Source: Lachnospiraceae bacterium (GTDB lineage Bacteria; Bacillota; Clostridia; Lachnospirales; Lachnospiraceae). Taken from it: a stretch of 64,000 nt of DNA. Positions 44,922 to 55,059 of the stretch are shown here, piece by piece. A program made the position numbers and the translations under genes. The stretch spans positions 434,001 through 498,000 of the forward strand of contig CABJAB010000001.1 in assembly GCA_902363445.1 (NCBI GenBank), in the 5' to 3' direction. Under the pieces are notes generated by a model. That model did not search any database. It had not been told where the DNA came from and worked only from the letters and a program-made list of their open reading frames with translations. How positions within the stretch are numbered: position 1 is the stretch's first letter; each line of letters opens with the position of its first letter.

Positions 44922-45712
44922 GATATAAAATACTTTTTGGAACATCTTCAGATAATTCCAATCAAGCTCCAGTTTAGCATCGGCAAGAAGTTCCGGACCG
45001 TCACGATTTCGGTTCACTGGCGATGCAGAGGCGGCTTTATCCCCGCTCCGGCAGTACCGCTCACATGTCGGCAGGAAACCTTTATGATTTCCCGCCTCCT
45101 GTTCGCTCAGAAACGGAATTGGTATTTCCGTTTCTGCCTCCCTCCGCCAGGGGAACACCGGCCGCTGCCCTGCGGCGCTCACCTTTGGGCCGGCCCGGAA
45201 TCTTTCTGTCGGTGCCTGCCTGCCGCGCTATACTGGTCAAATTTCATTTTTTAGATTCCAGAAAAGAATCGGATATCCGCATGGCCCGCGCGCCTTATGG
45301 CAGCGGGCTGCGGTGGACCGCCCTAATGGTTTTAACAACAAATGAGCGCTTATTTCGGCGCGGCAAGAGGAGCGGGAGGAATGATTCGATCCCATCGTAA
45401 GACGAGCGCCGCAAAGGCGTTATCAGAATTTTCCCGGACGCAGGGAGGCAAAAATCGCATATCATGCGGATTTTTGTTGGAATCTGACATGGAAAAATAT
45501 CGATTTATCCATGTCAGTTGGAAAGGACTGTCCGGAGGCCGTAATAATTCTGGTTACGGCTGCCAGCGAGCCGCCTGGGTGGGATTGAATTTCCTCCTGT
45601 CTCATCTGTTTCATAAGACAAATTTGTTTTAAAAGTATTCAAAGGTATACCCAAGGGCACCCCTTAATTCATGCCCTCCGGGCAGGCGCACTCCGTGCGG
45701 CAAGGTATGAAA
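44922..45712 (+). repeat. Dispersed structured intergenic element, copy 2
   Basis: About 790 bp homologous in order to 12250-12895, with roughly 190 extra bases (about 45140-45340) between the first hairpin and the GCAAA hairpin. Matching structures: 45108-45136 (11-bp stem identical, loop changed), AGCGCC-GCAAA-GGCGTT near 45404-45421, 45450-45475 (stem with a C-G to T-A change relative to copy 1), an identical 10-bp stem at 45484-45517, 45538-45560 (same stem, different loop), and the final CATGCC/GGTATG stem enclosing GCGCACTCCGTGCG. It ends about 12 nt before the Shine-Dalgarno of the dltA-like gene, so it forms most of that operon's upstream region. Confidence 0.85.
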
Positions 45713-45735
45713 ACAAAAACAAGGAGACTAAAACC

Positions 45736-47244
45736 ATGAAAAACGTCCTGGAATTACTGGAGCGATCAGCCGAGCAGGCTCCCTGTCACACCGCATTTTT
45801 TGATGAAGAGCGTACTGTTTCTTATCAGACACTTATGCAGGAATCCCAGGCCATAGGCAGTGCGCTCCTGTCTCTTTCTGCCGAGCGAAAGCCTGTCGCT
45901 ATTCTCATGGAAAAGAGCACCCGCTGCATATCGGCCATGTTCGGTATCCTGTACAGCGGCGCGTTCTATGTGGTGATGGATCCGGATATGCCGGCTGACA
46001 GGATGGAAAAGATTTTCCGGGTTCTGTCGCCCGCGGCCATCCTGGCGGAGCAATCCTGTAAAGAACATCTGGAACCTCTGTCTTTTACCGGTCCGGTATA
46101 TTTTTATGAAGATATTGTGGACACGCCTGCAGACCATCAGGGACTGTCTTCTGTTCGGGCCCGTTCCATCGACACAGACGCCGCGTACGCCCTGTTCACT
46201 TCCGGTTCCACAGGCCTTCCCAAGGGAACTGTGGTCTGCCATAGGAGCATTCTCGCCTACAGCCAGTGGGTGACCGGCACTTTCCATATTGATTCCGAAA
46301 CAATATTCGGGAACCAGGCCCCGCTTTATTTCAGCATGTCGGTATTGGATATCTACGGCGCTCTGCGGGCGGGTTCTTCCGTCTGTCTGATTCCGCGGAA
46401 GCTTTTCGCTTTTCCCGTCCGTCTGCTGGAATACATCCGCGGCTGTCATATCAACACCATATACTGGGTTCCTTCCGCGCTCTGTCTTGTGACTGGATGG
46501 AAAGCGCTGGATTATGTCCAGGTCCCTGAGCTCAGAAAAATTCTGTTTGCGGGAGAAGTCATGTCCGTCAAGCATCTGAACCTGTGGCGTTCTCATCTGC
46601 CGGATGCGTATTTTGCCAACCTCTACGGCCCTACTGAGGTAACTGATATCTGTTCCTTCTACGAAGTGAACCGTTATTTTAATGATGGAGAGAGTATTCC
46701 CATCGGAAGGGCCTGCGATAATTGCGGCCTTCTGGTCTTGACTGATAAAGGCAGAGAAGCCGCGCCCGGTGAAGAAGGAGAGCTGTGTGTCCGAGGCTCT
46801 TTCCTCGCCATGGGATATTACAACGATCCGGAAAAGACGGCAAAAGCCTTTGTTCAGAACCCTTTAAATCCCCATTACCCAGAGTTGATCTATAGAACCG
46901 GGGACCTTGTCCGTTATAATGAACGGGGTGAGCTTTTGTATATCGGCCGGAAGGACTCCCAGATCAAACGGATGGGATACCGGATCGAGCTTGGAGAAAT
47001 TGAAGCCGCCGCGGATACATTGAAGGATATCAAATGCTGCGCCTGTATCTACGATGAGAAAAACGGGGACCTGTGTCTATTCTATGAAGGCAGAACGGAG
47101 GAAGAGCCGCTGCGACACGCCCTGTCCCGCAGGCTCCCCCACTACATGCTTCCTTCCAGGTTATTCCGCCTAAAATGCCTTCCCCACAACGCCAACGGAA
47201 AAATAGACCGTCTGGCTCTGCGTAAAGCTTATCAGAAAGGATGA
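45736..47244 (+). CDS. dltA: DltA-like amino-acid adenylation enzyme (D-alanine--carrier protein ligase)
   Basis: 502 residues of the ANL superfamily. A-motifs: AYALFTSGSTGLPKGTV (A3), FANLYGPTEVTDICSFYEV (A5), YRTGDLVRYNERGELLYIGRKDSQIKRMGYRIELGEIE (A7-A8, written here in fragments of the same stretch) and NANGKIDRLALR with the A10 Lys. It activates an amino acid, most likely D-alanine, and loads the carrier protein 8 nt downstream. AAGGAGA lies 9 nt before the ATG. First gene of a four-gene surface-acylation operon. Confidence 0.88.
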   Translation: MKNVLELLERSAEQAPCHTAFFDEERTVSYQTLMQESQAIGSALLSLSAERKPVAILMEKSTRCISAMFGILYSGAFYVVMDPDMPADRMEKIFRVLSPAAILAEQSCKEHLEPLSFTGPVYFYEDIVDTPADHQGLSSVRARSIDTDAAYALFTSGSTGLPKGTVVCHRSILAYSQWVTGTFHIDSETIFGNQAPLYFSMSVLDIYGALRAGSSVCLIPRKLFAFPVRLLEYIRGCHINTIYWVPSALCLVTGWKALDYVQVPELRKILFAGEVMSVKHLNLWRSHLPDAYFANLYGPTEVTDICSFYEVNRYFNDGESIPIGRACDNCGLLVLTDKGREAAPGEEGELCVRGSFLAMGYYNDPEKTAKAFVQNPLNPHYPELIYRTGDLVRYNERGELLYIGRKDSQIKRMGYRIELGEIEAAADTLKDIKCCACIYDEKNGDLCLFYEGRTEEEPLRHALSRRLPHYMLPSRLFRLKCLPHNANGKIDRLALRKAYQKG

Positions 47245-47251
47245 TATTATT

Positions 47252-47587
47252 ATGTTATTTCATAAAAAAGAGGCCGCTTCCAAGAGCGCTGAATCAAAAA
47301 CCGATAAAAGGAGAGACTGCGGATCATACAGCGAAACCGGGGAACTCCCTGACATTTCCTGCCTGATCTCTATTTTAGAGAGTATGAAGCCGGGCGTAGA
47401 CTTCGCAAACGAGATCAGTCTGATTGACAGCCATATCCTGGATTCTGTGGATATCATGTCCCTGGCCATGGACATAGAAGAATATTTCCATGTGGAGGTC
47501 ACCCCCCTGGAGATCGTGCCGGAGAACTTTCAGTCCGCCAACGCGATTTATGAAATGATACTCCGGCTGAACGCCGCCAAACAATGA
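47252..47587 (+). CDS. dltC: Acyl carrier protein, DltC-like
   Basis: 111 residues, longer than usual DltC (~78) because of a charged N-terminal extension (LFHKKEAASKSAESKTDKRR). The carrier fold holds the phosphopantetheine serine in SHILDSVDIMSLAMDIEEYF. It should carry D-alanine (or another acyl group) from the ligase to the membrane acyltransferase. It sits second in the operon, an unusual place for a dltC. Confidence 0.87.
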   Translation: MLFHKKEAASKSAESKTDKRRDCGSYSETGELPDISCLISILESMKPGVDFANEISLIDSHILDSVDIMSLAMDIEEYFHVEVTPLEIVPENFQSANAIYEMILRLNAAKQ

Positions 47588-47621
47588 CCCGCGGAAATCA
47601 TTAAAAAGGAGGACAGGCATC

Positions 47622-49154
47622 ATGTCGTATTCCACCGGGCTGTATCTGCTGTGCTTTCTGCCCTGCAACGCTCTCCTCTATTATCTGATCCCCCTGCGCT
47701 TCCGGTTCCTGGTGCTTCTGGCCTCCAGCTTTTTATTTTACCTGCTGGGAGACGGTTCCCTCCCCTTTTTCCTTTTGCTGTCCACTTTGATCGTCTACAT
47801 CGCCGCCCTCTTAATGGACCGCCTGGGAAGCGAAGAGAAAAAAAAGAAAAAGAAGCTTCTCTGGGGGAGTCTTCTTCTTTTATTCGGCCTTTTATTTTTC
47901 TTTAAATATTATAATTTTTTCAGCCGAAATGTGAATCTGCTGCTGGAACGGCTTTCGTCCGGAAGAAAACTGCCCCTTTTGTCCCTTCTCCTCCCTATGG
48001 GCATTTCCTTTTATACCCTTCAGGCCGCTTCCTATCTCATTGACGTCTCCAGAGGAAAATATCCCGCCGACCGTAATTTCGGGCGTTTCCTCCTGTATAT
48101 GTGTTTCTTTCCCCACATCATGGAAGGACCGATCGCCCGTTATGATCAGCTGGGAGCTCAGGTTTATGAAGGCCACCGTCTTTCTTACGAAAATATAACC
48201 GGCGGCCTCCAGCTCATTCTGTGGGGACTTTTTAAAAAGCTTGTCATCGCGGACCGTGCCAACATGTTTGTAAATACCGTATTTGACAGCTGGCAGAGTT
48301 ATCATGGCTTTTATGTGCTTGCGGCGGCGCTCCTGTATACGCTTCAGCTCTATGCAGAGTTTTCCGGCTGCATGGATATCGCGGCCGGCAGCGCGCAGCT
48401 TTTCGGAATTCGGCTGGCTGAAAATTTTCGCCGTCCGTTTTCTTCCCGCTCCATCAATGAATTCTGGCAGAGATGGCACATCTCTCTCGGCTCCTGGCTT
48501 CGGGACTATGTTTTTTACGGCGTATCTCTGTCCCGTCCTTTCAAGCGCCTGTCCCAATGGGCCAGGAAACGCCTCCCGGCCCATCTGGCGAAATGGTTCC
48601 CCGTCACCTGCGCCCTGTTCCTGGTCTGGTTTGGAAACGGCCTGTGGCATGGCGCCAGCTGGAAATATATTTTTTACGGTTTGTACTACTTTTTCCTCCT
48701 GAGCCTTGGAACTCTGTTAGATCCTCTGCTCCGGAATATTCCCAGCCGCCTGGGTATTGACAAGAACGGCCTGGCATACCACGGTTTTCAACGGATACGT
48801 ACCTTCAGTATCGTCGTGATCGGGATGCTTCTCTTCCGGGCCGCCAGCCTGAAAACAGGTATTAAAATGGTCCTCTCCATATTTCGCGGCTTTTCTCTGT
48901 CCGTCCTCACCGACGGATCAATATTCCAAATGGGCTGTGACGCAGCCGACCTGATCGTTCTCTCCACGGGCCTGATCATCATGACCGCCGCGGGACACTT
49001 GAAGGAACGCGGAAAAGACCTGCGTGGGGAAATAGCCGCTCTCCCGCTTCCTGTGCGGTGGACCATATACTATTCCGGAATCTTTTCCGTACTGGTCCTG
49101 GGAGCCTACGGCGCCGGTTATGCGGCGGTGGACTTCATATATGCCCATTTTTGA
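47622..49154 (+). CDS. dltB: MBOAT O-acyltransferase, DltB-like
   Basis: A 510-residue polytopic membrane protein. The MBOAT signature appears as SINEFWQRWHISLGSWLRDY and the catalytic His region WFGNGLWHGASWKYIFYG. It likely moves the acyl group from the carrier protein across the membrane. AAGGAGGA 10 nt upstream; 34 nt after the carrier gene. The downstream SGNH protein probably passes the group to the final surface acceptor. Confidence 0.9.
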   Translation: MSYSTGLYLLCFLPCNALLYYLIPLRFRFLVLLASSFLFYLLGDGSLPFFLLLSTLIVYIAALLMDRLGSEEKKKKKKLLWGSLLLLFGLLFFFKYYNFFSRNVNLLLERLSSGRKLPLLSLLLPMGISFYTLQAASYLIDVSRGKYPADRNFGRFLLYMCFFPHIMEGPIARYDQLGAQVYEGHRLSYENITGGLQLILWGLFKKLVIADRANMFVNTVFDSWQSYHGFYVLAAALLYTLQLYAEFSGCMDIAAGSAQLFGIRLAENFRRPFSSRSINEFWQRWHISLGSWLRDYVFYGVSLSRPFKRLSQWARKRLPAHLAKWFPVTCALFLVWFGNGLWHGASWKYIFYGLYYFFLLSLGTLLDPLLRNIPSRLGIDKNGLAYHGFQRIRTFSIVVIGMLLFRAASLKTGIKMVLSIFRGFSLSVLTDGSIFQMGCDAADLIVLSTGLIIMTAAGHLKERGKDLRGEIAALPLPVRWTIYYSGIFSVLVLGAYGAGYAAVDFIYAHF

Positions 49155-49198
49155 TAAAACTAAGTGAGATAAAATAAAGAAAGGGGAGGAACCCTATA

Positions 49199-50155
49199 AT
49201 GAAACGACATCCGGCGATACGGCATATGATCCGGGCCATTTCCTTTCTCTGTATCCTTTTTCTTCTTTTGACCGCAGCAGGTAATATCCTGGCCCCTAAG
49301 GGCAATACTCATCTGGGCACTTATGACTATGGAGGCTTCTACGGGCTTCCTAAAAACACTCTGGATACAGCGGTCATAGGAGACAGCAACGCCTCTGAAG
49401 GCATCGTTGTGCCAGAGCTATGGGGAAATTACGGCTATACCTGTTATACCTCCGGCGGCGCCTGGCATGACGCCAGCCAATCCTACCGGGCGCTGAAGGA
49501 AATCCTATCCTGTCAAAAGCCAAAGCTTGTCATCCTGGAAACCGATACACTTTATCAGGGGAGCGGTATTGCCGCCGCGGAAAATTCCTTGAAGACCATG
49601 CTGGAATCGTGGTTCCCCTCCATTCGGTTTCATAACCGCTTTAAAAATCTGAAAACCCGTGATTTCTCTTCTCCAAAAGACTATTCCTGGGTCCCAGAAA
49701 TGCACGGCTACTCCTACCGGACGGAGATTACTCCATATTCCGGCGATTACATGGCCGATACGGGAGCGTCCGCCCCGCTTGACCCCACTCAGCTGTTCTA
49801 TTTGAACCGTATCGTATCGCTCTGCCGAAAGCATGACATAAAGCTTTTGCTTCTCAGCATCCCTTCCCCCAGCGGTTGGAACATGGCTAGGCACAAGGCC
49901 GTCTCTGCGTTTGCCGCAAGCCATGGAATTCCCTTTCTGGATTACAACGCCGCTTCGGAGAAAACGGGAATTGACTGGCAGACAGATACCAGGGACACAA
50001 CTCATCTGAACTACAGCGGAGCCCGGAAGGTGACCGCTTCACTCGGAGAGTACCTCTCTCGGAATTACCGGCTGCCAGACCGCCGTGGTCAGGCCGGATA
50101 TGAAAAATGGCAGGAGGATTATGAAGCATACCGGCGGGCCGTCCCGGAAAGCTGA
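49199..50155 (+). CDS. SGNH-fold DltD/AlgX-like surface acylation protein
   Basis: 318 residues. N-terminal membrane anchor (AISFLCILFLLLTAAGNIL), then an SGNH hydrolase fold with nucleophile block AVIGDSNASEGIV and catalytic DTTHLNYSGARKVT near the end. Sequence is not a clear DltD, but position after an MBOAT gene suggests the extracellular transfer or editing step, as in DltD and AlgJ/X. Preceded by AGGGGAGGA. The operon ends at the terminator at 50192. Confidence 0.78.
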   Translation: MKRHPAIRHMIRAISFLCILFLLLTAAGNILAPKGNTHLGTYDYGGFYGLPKNTLDTAVIGDSNASEGIVVPELWGNYGYTCYTSGGAWHDASQSYRALKEILSCQKPKLVILETDTLYQGSGIAAAENSLKTMLESWFPSIRFHNRFKNLKTRDFSSPKDYSWVPEMHGYSYRTEITPYSGDYMADTGASAPLDPTQLFYLNRIVSLCRKHDIKLLLLSIPSPSGWNMARHKAVSAFAASHGIPFLDYNAASEKTGIDWQTDTRDTTHLNYSGARKVTASLGEYLSRNYRLPDRRGQAGYEKWQEDYEAYRRAVPES

Positions 50156-50191
50156 AAAAAGTTCCACGCCTCTGACACGGGGCGCGGCAAA

Positions 50192-50238
50192 ACAGGAGGC
50201 CCCATCCGTTTCTTCCGGAAGGGGCCTCCTGTTCTTGT
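50192..50238. terminator. Terminator of the dlt-like operon
   Basis: 12-bp ACAGGAGGCCCC / GGGGCCTCCTGT stem with a 17-nt loop, then TTCTTGT. It lies between the convergent SGNH and hsp20 genes and could serve both. Confidence 0.8.
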
Positions 50239-50262
50239 ATCTATGTTAAGAGGAATGGAGCA

Positions 50263-50712
50263 TTATCCCTCGATGGCAATATAACCTTTCTTCTCTTCAA
50301 TAGCCTCATTCTTTTTCGGCACGGAAAGCTTCAGGATCCCGTCTTCAAATCTGGCCTGAATATCTTCCTCTTTTACCTTGTCTCCCACATAAAAGCTTCT
50401 GGAGCAGCTGCCCGCATAGCGTTCGCGGCGGATATATTTTCCTTCTTTATCCTTTTCCTCTTTATCCAAGCTTTTCACCGCCTGAATCGTCAGATAACCA
50501 TTTTCCAGGGCAGCCGACACATCTTCTTTCTTAAATCCCGGCAGATCGATCGCTACCTCATAGCTGCCGTCTGTTTCCTTCACGTCTGTTTTCATTAAAT
50601 TTTTTTCATTCTTCCCATACAGAGGATTGCGCCTTCCAAAGAAATCGTTTCCCCAAGGGAAATCCATCATTTCATCAAATAAATTTTCTCCAAAAATACT
50701 AGGCATCAACAT
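50263..50712 (-). CDS. Hsp20/alpha-crystallin small heat shock protein
   Basis: 149 residues. The alpha-crystallin domain spans about 42-135 (KTDVKETDGSYEVAIDLPGFKKEDV, ENGYLTIQAVK, RRERYAGSCSRSFYVGDKV, FEDGILKLSVPK). A holdase chaperone for unfolding proteins. GGAGG lies 8 nt before the ATG. It has a near-consensus promoter; no CIRCE element was seen. Confidence 0.95.
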   Translation of the reverse strand: MLMPSIFGENLFDEMMDFPWGNDFFGRRNPLYGKNEKNLMKTDVKETDGSYEVAIDLPGFKKEDVSAALENGYLTIQAVKSLDKEEKDKEGKYIRRERYAGSCSRSFYVGDKVKEEDIQARFEDGILKLSVPKKNEAIEEKKGYIAIEG

Positions 50713-50807
50713 AATTCATTCCTCCATTCTTTTCTATATCATGGTGTTCTTACATCAACGGTATCTGAACATTTGGAAATCTTTCCTGTTCCTCATGTTC
50801 TATTTGT

Positions 50808-50836
50808 ACTATAACACTCATTATTGACATTGTCAA
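50808..50836 (-). promoter_or_regulatory. Near-consensus sigma-A promoter of hsp20
   Basis: On the minus strand TTGACA, exactly 17 nt, TATAGT. A TTGACA-ATGTCAA inverted repeat overlaps the -35 and could be an operator. Confidence 0.8.
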
Positions 50837-50882
50837 CCCGTGAAAGCTGATTTCACAAAAAGTTCACAAAAAAAAAACGATT

Positions 50883-50926
50883 AAAAAAAACCTCTGTGAC
50901 CAAAATAAATTAGTCACTGAGGTTTT
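50883..50926 (-). terminator. Terminator of the ComEC-like lipoprotein gene
   Basis: On the minus strand AACCTC...GTGAC stem with its complement and an 8-T run, about 20 nt after the stop. Confidence 0.85.
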
Positions 50927-50945
50927 CATAGTTAAATAGGAATCT

Positions 50946-52061
50946 TCATGGCCTGCAGTTCCCGCATGGGCTATATCCTTCGTCCAGGATATCCTGCCGG
51001 CTTCCCACGAAGGACCTCTTGTTTTTCTCCTTCATGTCCCCCACGCTGCCGCAGTCCGGCAAATGAAACTTCTTCGTGTTCGTATTCAGGATATATTCCC
51101 TTGTCTCTTCATCGGCTGTACCCGCCTGATTCGCATCCGTCTCTGCCTTTTCAGGCTCCTGATCAAATATAATCTCTTTTCCGTCGCTTCGGGCAATAAG
51201 CGTCCCCTGCATATCCGTCCGGTAGATCACTGCTCCATACTCGGAAAGCCTGTCCAGCACCGCTTCCCTGGGATGTCCATAGGAATTCCCGGAACCGCAG
51301 CTGATGACTGCCGCCGAAGGGTCCACCGCTTCTAAAAAGGCTTCTGTGGTTGCGGTTTCCGAGCCATGATGGTTGACCAGATATACATCTGCCTCCACAT
51401 CGATCCCTTCTTCCAGCACGTCTGTCTCCGAGGCTTCGCCCATATCTCCCCCAAAGAAAAATTTATTGGTCCCGGCAGACACCACGGCGCTTACGGAATT
51501 GTCATTCTCATCTTCATAGTCATATTTAACCGGGCCGGTAATCCGGATGAGGGCGGAGCCAAATGTGTATGTCTCCCCAATCCGGGGGTGCTGCTCCGGA
51601 ACGGATCTTTCCTCCATGATCTCCGTGTAAGAACGATAGAGCTTCGTATCGGCCTCGTAATCCGCGGACAATACTTGATTTACAGAAAACTGGTGAAGCA
51701 CGCCGATGACGCCAGCCAAATGATCCGCGTCATAATGTGTGATCACGACATAGTCCAATGTCTCTACTCCCTGCTTTTTCAGATAACTGACCACGAATGA
51801 CGAATATTCATTGACGCCCCCGTCTATCAGCACATAGCGTCCGTCCGATTCCAAAAGAGCGGCGCTTCCCTGCCCCACGTCCAGGTAGTGGACAGTCAGA
51901 TTTGCCTCTATCCGGCTGTCCTGTGCCTGAGAATCCGTCGAGGGACTTCCCGCATATGCGGTTTCTTGTTTTCCGCAAGCGTTCAACGTGCCAATCAGCA
52001 GAATCATGGAAAGGGCCAATAATAAGCCTCTCCAAATTGTTATCCTTCGTTTGCTCCTCAT
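50946..52061 (-). CDS. ComEC-like metallo-beta-lactamase lipoprotein
   Basis: 371 residues. Lipoprotein signal with lipobox TLNAC. The MBL fold has VHYLDVGQGSAALL, THYDADHLAG (metal ligands), FFFGGDMGEASE and YLVNHHGSE. It corresponds to the soluble hydrolase domain of ComEC/Rec2 without the channel. The C-terminal ~50 residues form a separate Cys/His domain (YILNTNTKKFHLPDC...SPCGNCRP) resembling Ada-type or nuclease-associated zinc modules. It could be an extracellular nuclease or phosphodiesterase. The substrate is not known. Confidence 0.87.
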   Translation of the reverse strand: MRSKRRITIWRGLLLALSMILLIGTLNACGKQETAYAGSPSTDSQAQDSRIEANLTVHYLDVGQGSAALLESDGRYVLIDGGVNEYSSFVVSYLKKQGVETLDYVVITHYDADHLAGVIGVLHQFSVNQVLSADYEADTKLYRSYTEIMEERSVPEQHPRIGETYTFGSALIRITGPVKYDYEDENDNSVSAVVSAGTNKFFFGGDMGEASETDVLEEGIDVEADVYLVNHHGSETATTEAFLEAVDPSAAVISCGSGNSYGHPREAVLDRLSEYGAVIYRTDMQGTLIARSDGKEIIFDQEPEKAETDANQAGTADEETREYILNTNTKKFHLPDCGSVGDMKEKNKRSFVGSRQDILDEGYSPCGNCRP

Positions 52062-52083
52062 AAAGTTCTCTCAATTCTTCCGT

Positions 52084-53109
52084 TTACTTTTCGTCTTTCC
52101 CCACAGCTTCCAGCGCCGTATGGGCCTGTTTAAGCATCTCCCGGATCGGAAGATGATAAGGACAGCGTTCTTCACAGGCTCCGCAGTCCACACAGGCATC
52201 AGCCTTTACGGCCTGACTGTCATATCTGGATTTTGACCAAGCCGCCAGATCATACCGCCTCAGATACCCGGCAAATAAAAACACATTGGGAATGGCGATT
52301 CCTGCCGTACAAGGCGCGCAGTAATTGCAGCGCCGGCAGAACTGAGTCCCTAATTCCTTTTCAAGCGCCGCCATCTCCTCTTTTTCCCGTTCGCTGAAAG
52401 GCGCATGGTCATCAGCAGCAGCCGCGTTTTCCTCCACCTCGCTGACCGCGGCCATACCCGGTATCGCCACCGTCACCGCCGGATTCTGCAAGATGAATCT
52501 CACAGCAAGGGAACCGTCTTCAATATTACCGCCTGCCATGGGCTTCATGGCGATAAAGCCAATGTTCTTCTCCTGACAAAGGCGGATATATTCCTCTCCC
52601 TGGCGCTCGACCACATTGTAGGGAAACATGATAGTTTCCACCCAGGGAAGATCAAGAACTTTTTCAAACACCTTGGGAGAATGAGCCGTAACCCCGATAT
52701 GGCCGATCTTTCCCGCCTTTCTGGCCTCCTCCAGGGCTTCCAAAGCTCCGCCTTCTGCCATAACGGCCTCCAGCTGTTCCATGTTAGGATTATGTACCTG
52801 GTAAAGATCGATATATCCGGTCCGGAGATTCTTTAAGCTGATATCGATGTCTCTCTCCATCTCTTCTTTTGTCCTGGCCATACTTTTCGTCGCCAGGACA
52901 AATTTTTCCCGCACTCCCTCCAGAGCCTCTCCCAGAAATCCTTCGCTGACCGAATAGGCCCTTGCCGTATCGATAAAGTTCACTCCCGTGTCCAAAAGGC
53001 TCTTCACGATGTTTTTTGTCTCCGCTGCGTCCACCCTCTGCAGAGGAAGCCCTCCAAACCCTACTCTCGAAACCTTCAGACCTGTTTTTCCAAGCTCGCG
53101 GTATTCCAT
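52084..53109 (-). CDS. Aldo/keto reductase with C-terminal ferredoxin-like domain
   Basis: 341 residues. The AKR barrel (1-~270) contains MEYRELGKTGLKVSRVGFGG, the catalytic Asp-Tyr-type FIDTARAYSVSE and DLYQVHNP. The C terminus has two Cys clusters, FCRRCNYCAPC and ACVDCGACEERCPYHLP, typical of the Fe-S AKR group in anaerobes. NAD(P)H or a ferredoxin may be the donor; the substrate is unknown. Confidence 0.9.
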   Translation of the reverse strand: MEYRELGKTGLKVSRVGFGGLPLQRVDAAETKNIVKSLLDTGVNFIDTARAYSVSEGFLGEALEGVREKFVLATKSMARTKEEMERDIDISLKNLRTGYIDLYQVHNPNMEQLEAVMAEGGALEALEEARKAGKIGHIGVTAHSPKVFEKVLDLPWVETIMFPYNVVERQGEEYIRLCQEKNIGFIAMKPMAGGNIEDGSLAVRFILQNPAVTVAIPGMAAVSEVEENAAAADDHAPFSEREKEEMAALEKELGTQFCRRCNYCAPCTAGIAIPNVFLFAGYLRRYDLAAWSKSRYDSQAVKADACVDCGACEERCPYHLPIREMLKQAHTALEAVGKDEK

Positions 53110-53135
53110 GATCTCCCTTCCTTTCCTATTATATT

Positions 53136-53178
53136 AAAAAGCTCCGGCCAGCCGGCTCACTGCCGGCGGCCAAAGCCT
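53136..53178 (-). terminator. Terminator of the ATP synthase operon
   Basis: On the minus strand a GC-rich GGCCGCCGGC / GCCGGCTGGCC hairpin followed by TTTTTAAT, just after atpC. Confidence 0.85.
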
Positions 53179-53184
53179 CGTTAC

Positions 53185-53592
53185 TTATTTTGCTGCGTTT
53201 ATTCTGGCCAGAGCGCGGCGAAGAGCCATCTCTGCCCTTATCACATCCATTTCGCCTCCCTGAGACTGGATGCGTTCCTCTGCCCGTTCTTTCGCTTTCT
53301 TAGCTCGCTCCAGATCGATCTCCTCCGGCCATTCAGCCGCCTCGGCGAGGACCGTCACCTTGTCCTTGAGAATCTCAGCAAAGCCTCCGTGGAGCGCCGC
53401 CTTTTTCTTTTCTCCTCCAGGCCGGTGGATAATAAGAATGCCCGGGGACAGGATACAGGTGGTCGGCACATGCTTCTTATAGACGCCTATGGCCCCCTCT
53501 TTGGTATTCATCTCCACCATTTCTACCTTATCCTCATAGAACACCCGGTCGGGCGTGATCACCCGAAGGTCAAATAATTTCTCGTCTGCCAC
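53185..53592 (-). CDS. atpC: F1 ATP synthase epsilon subunit
   Basis: 135 residues: N-terminal beta barrel (LFDLRVITPDRVFYEDKVEMVEMNTKEGAIGVYKKHVP) and C-terminal helical arm (DLERAKKAKERAEERIQ) that can inhibit the enzyme. Last gene of the atp operon. Confidence 0.95.
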   Translation of the reverse strand: MADEKLFDLRVITPDRVFYEDKVEMVEMNTKEGAIGVYKKHVPTTCILSPGILIIHRPGGEKKKAALHGGFAEILKDKVTVLAEAAEWPEEIDLERAKKAKERAEERIQSQGGEMDVIRAEMALRRALARINAAK

Positions 53593-53604
53593 CGGAACAC
53601 CCCC

Positions 53605-55059
<1,455 letters not shown>

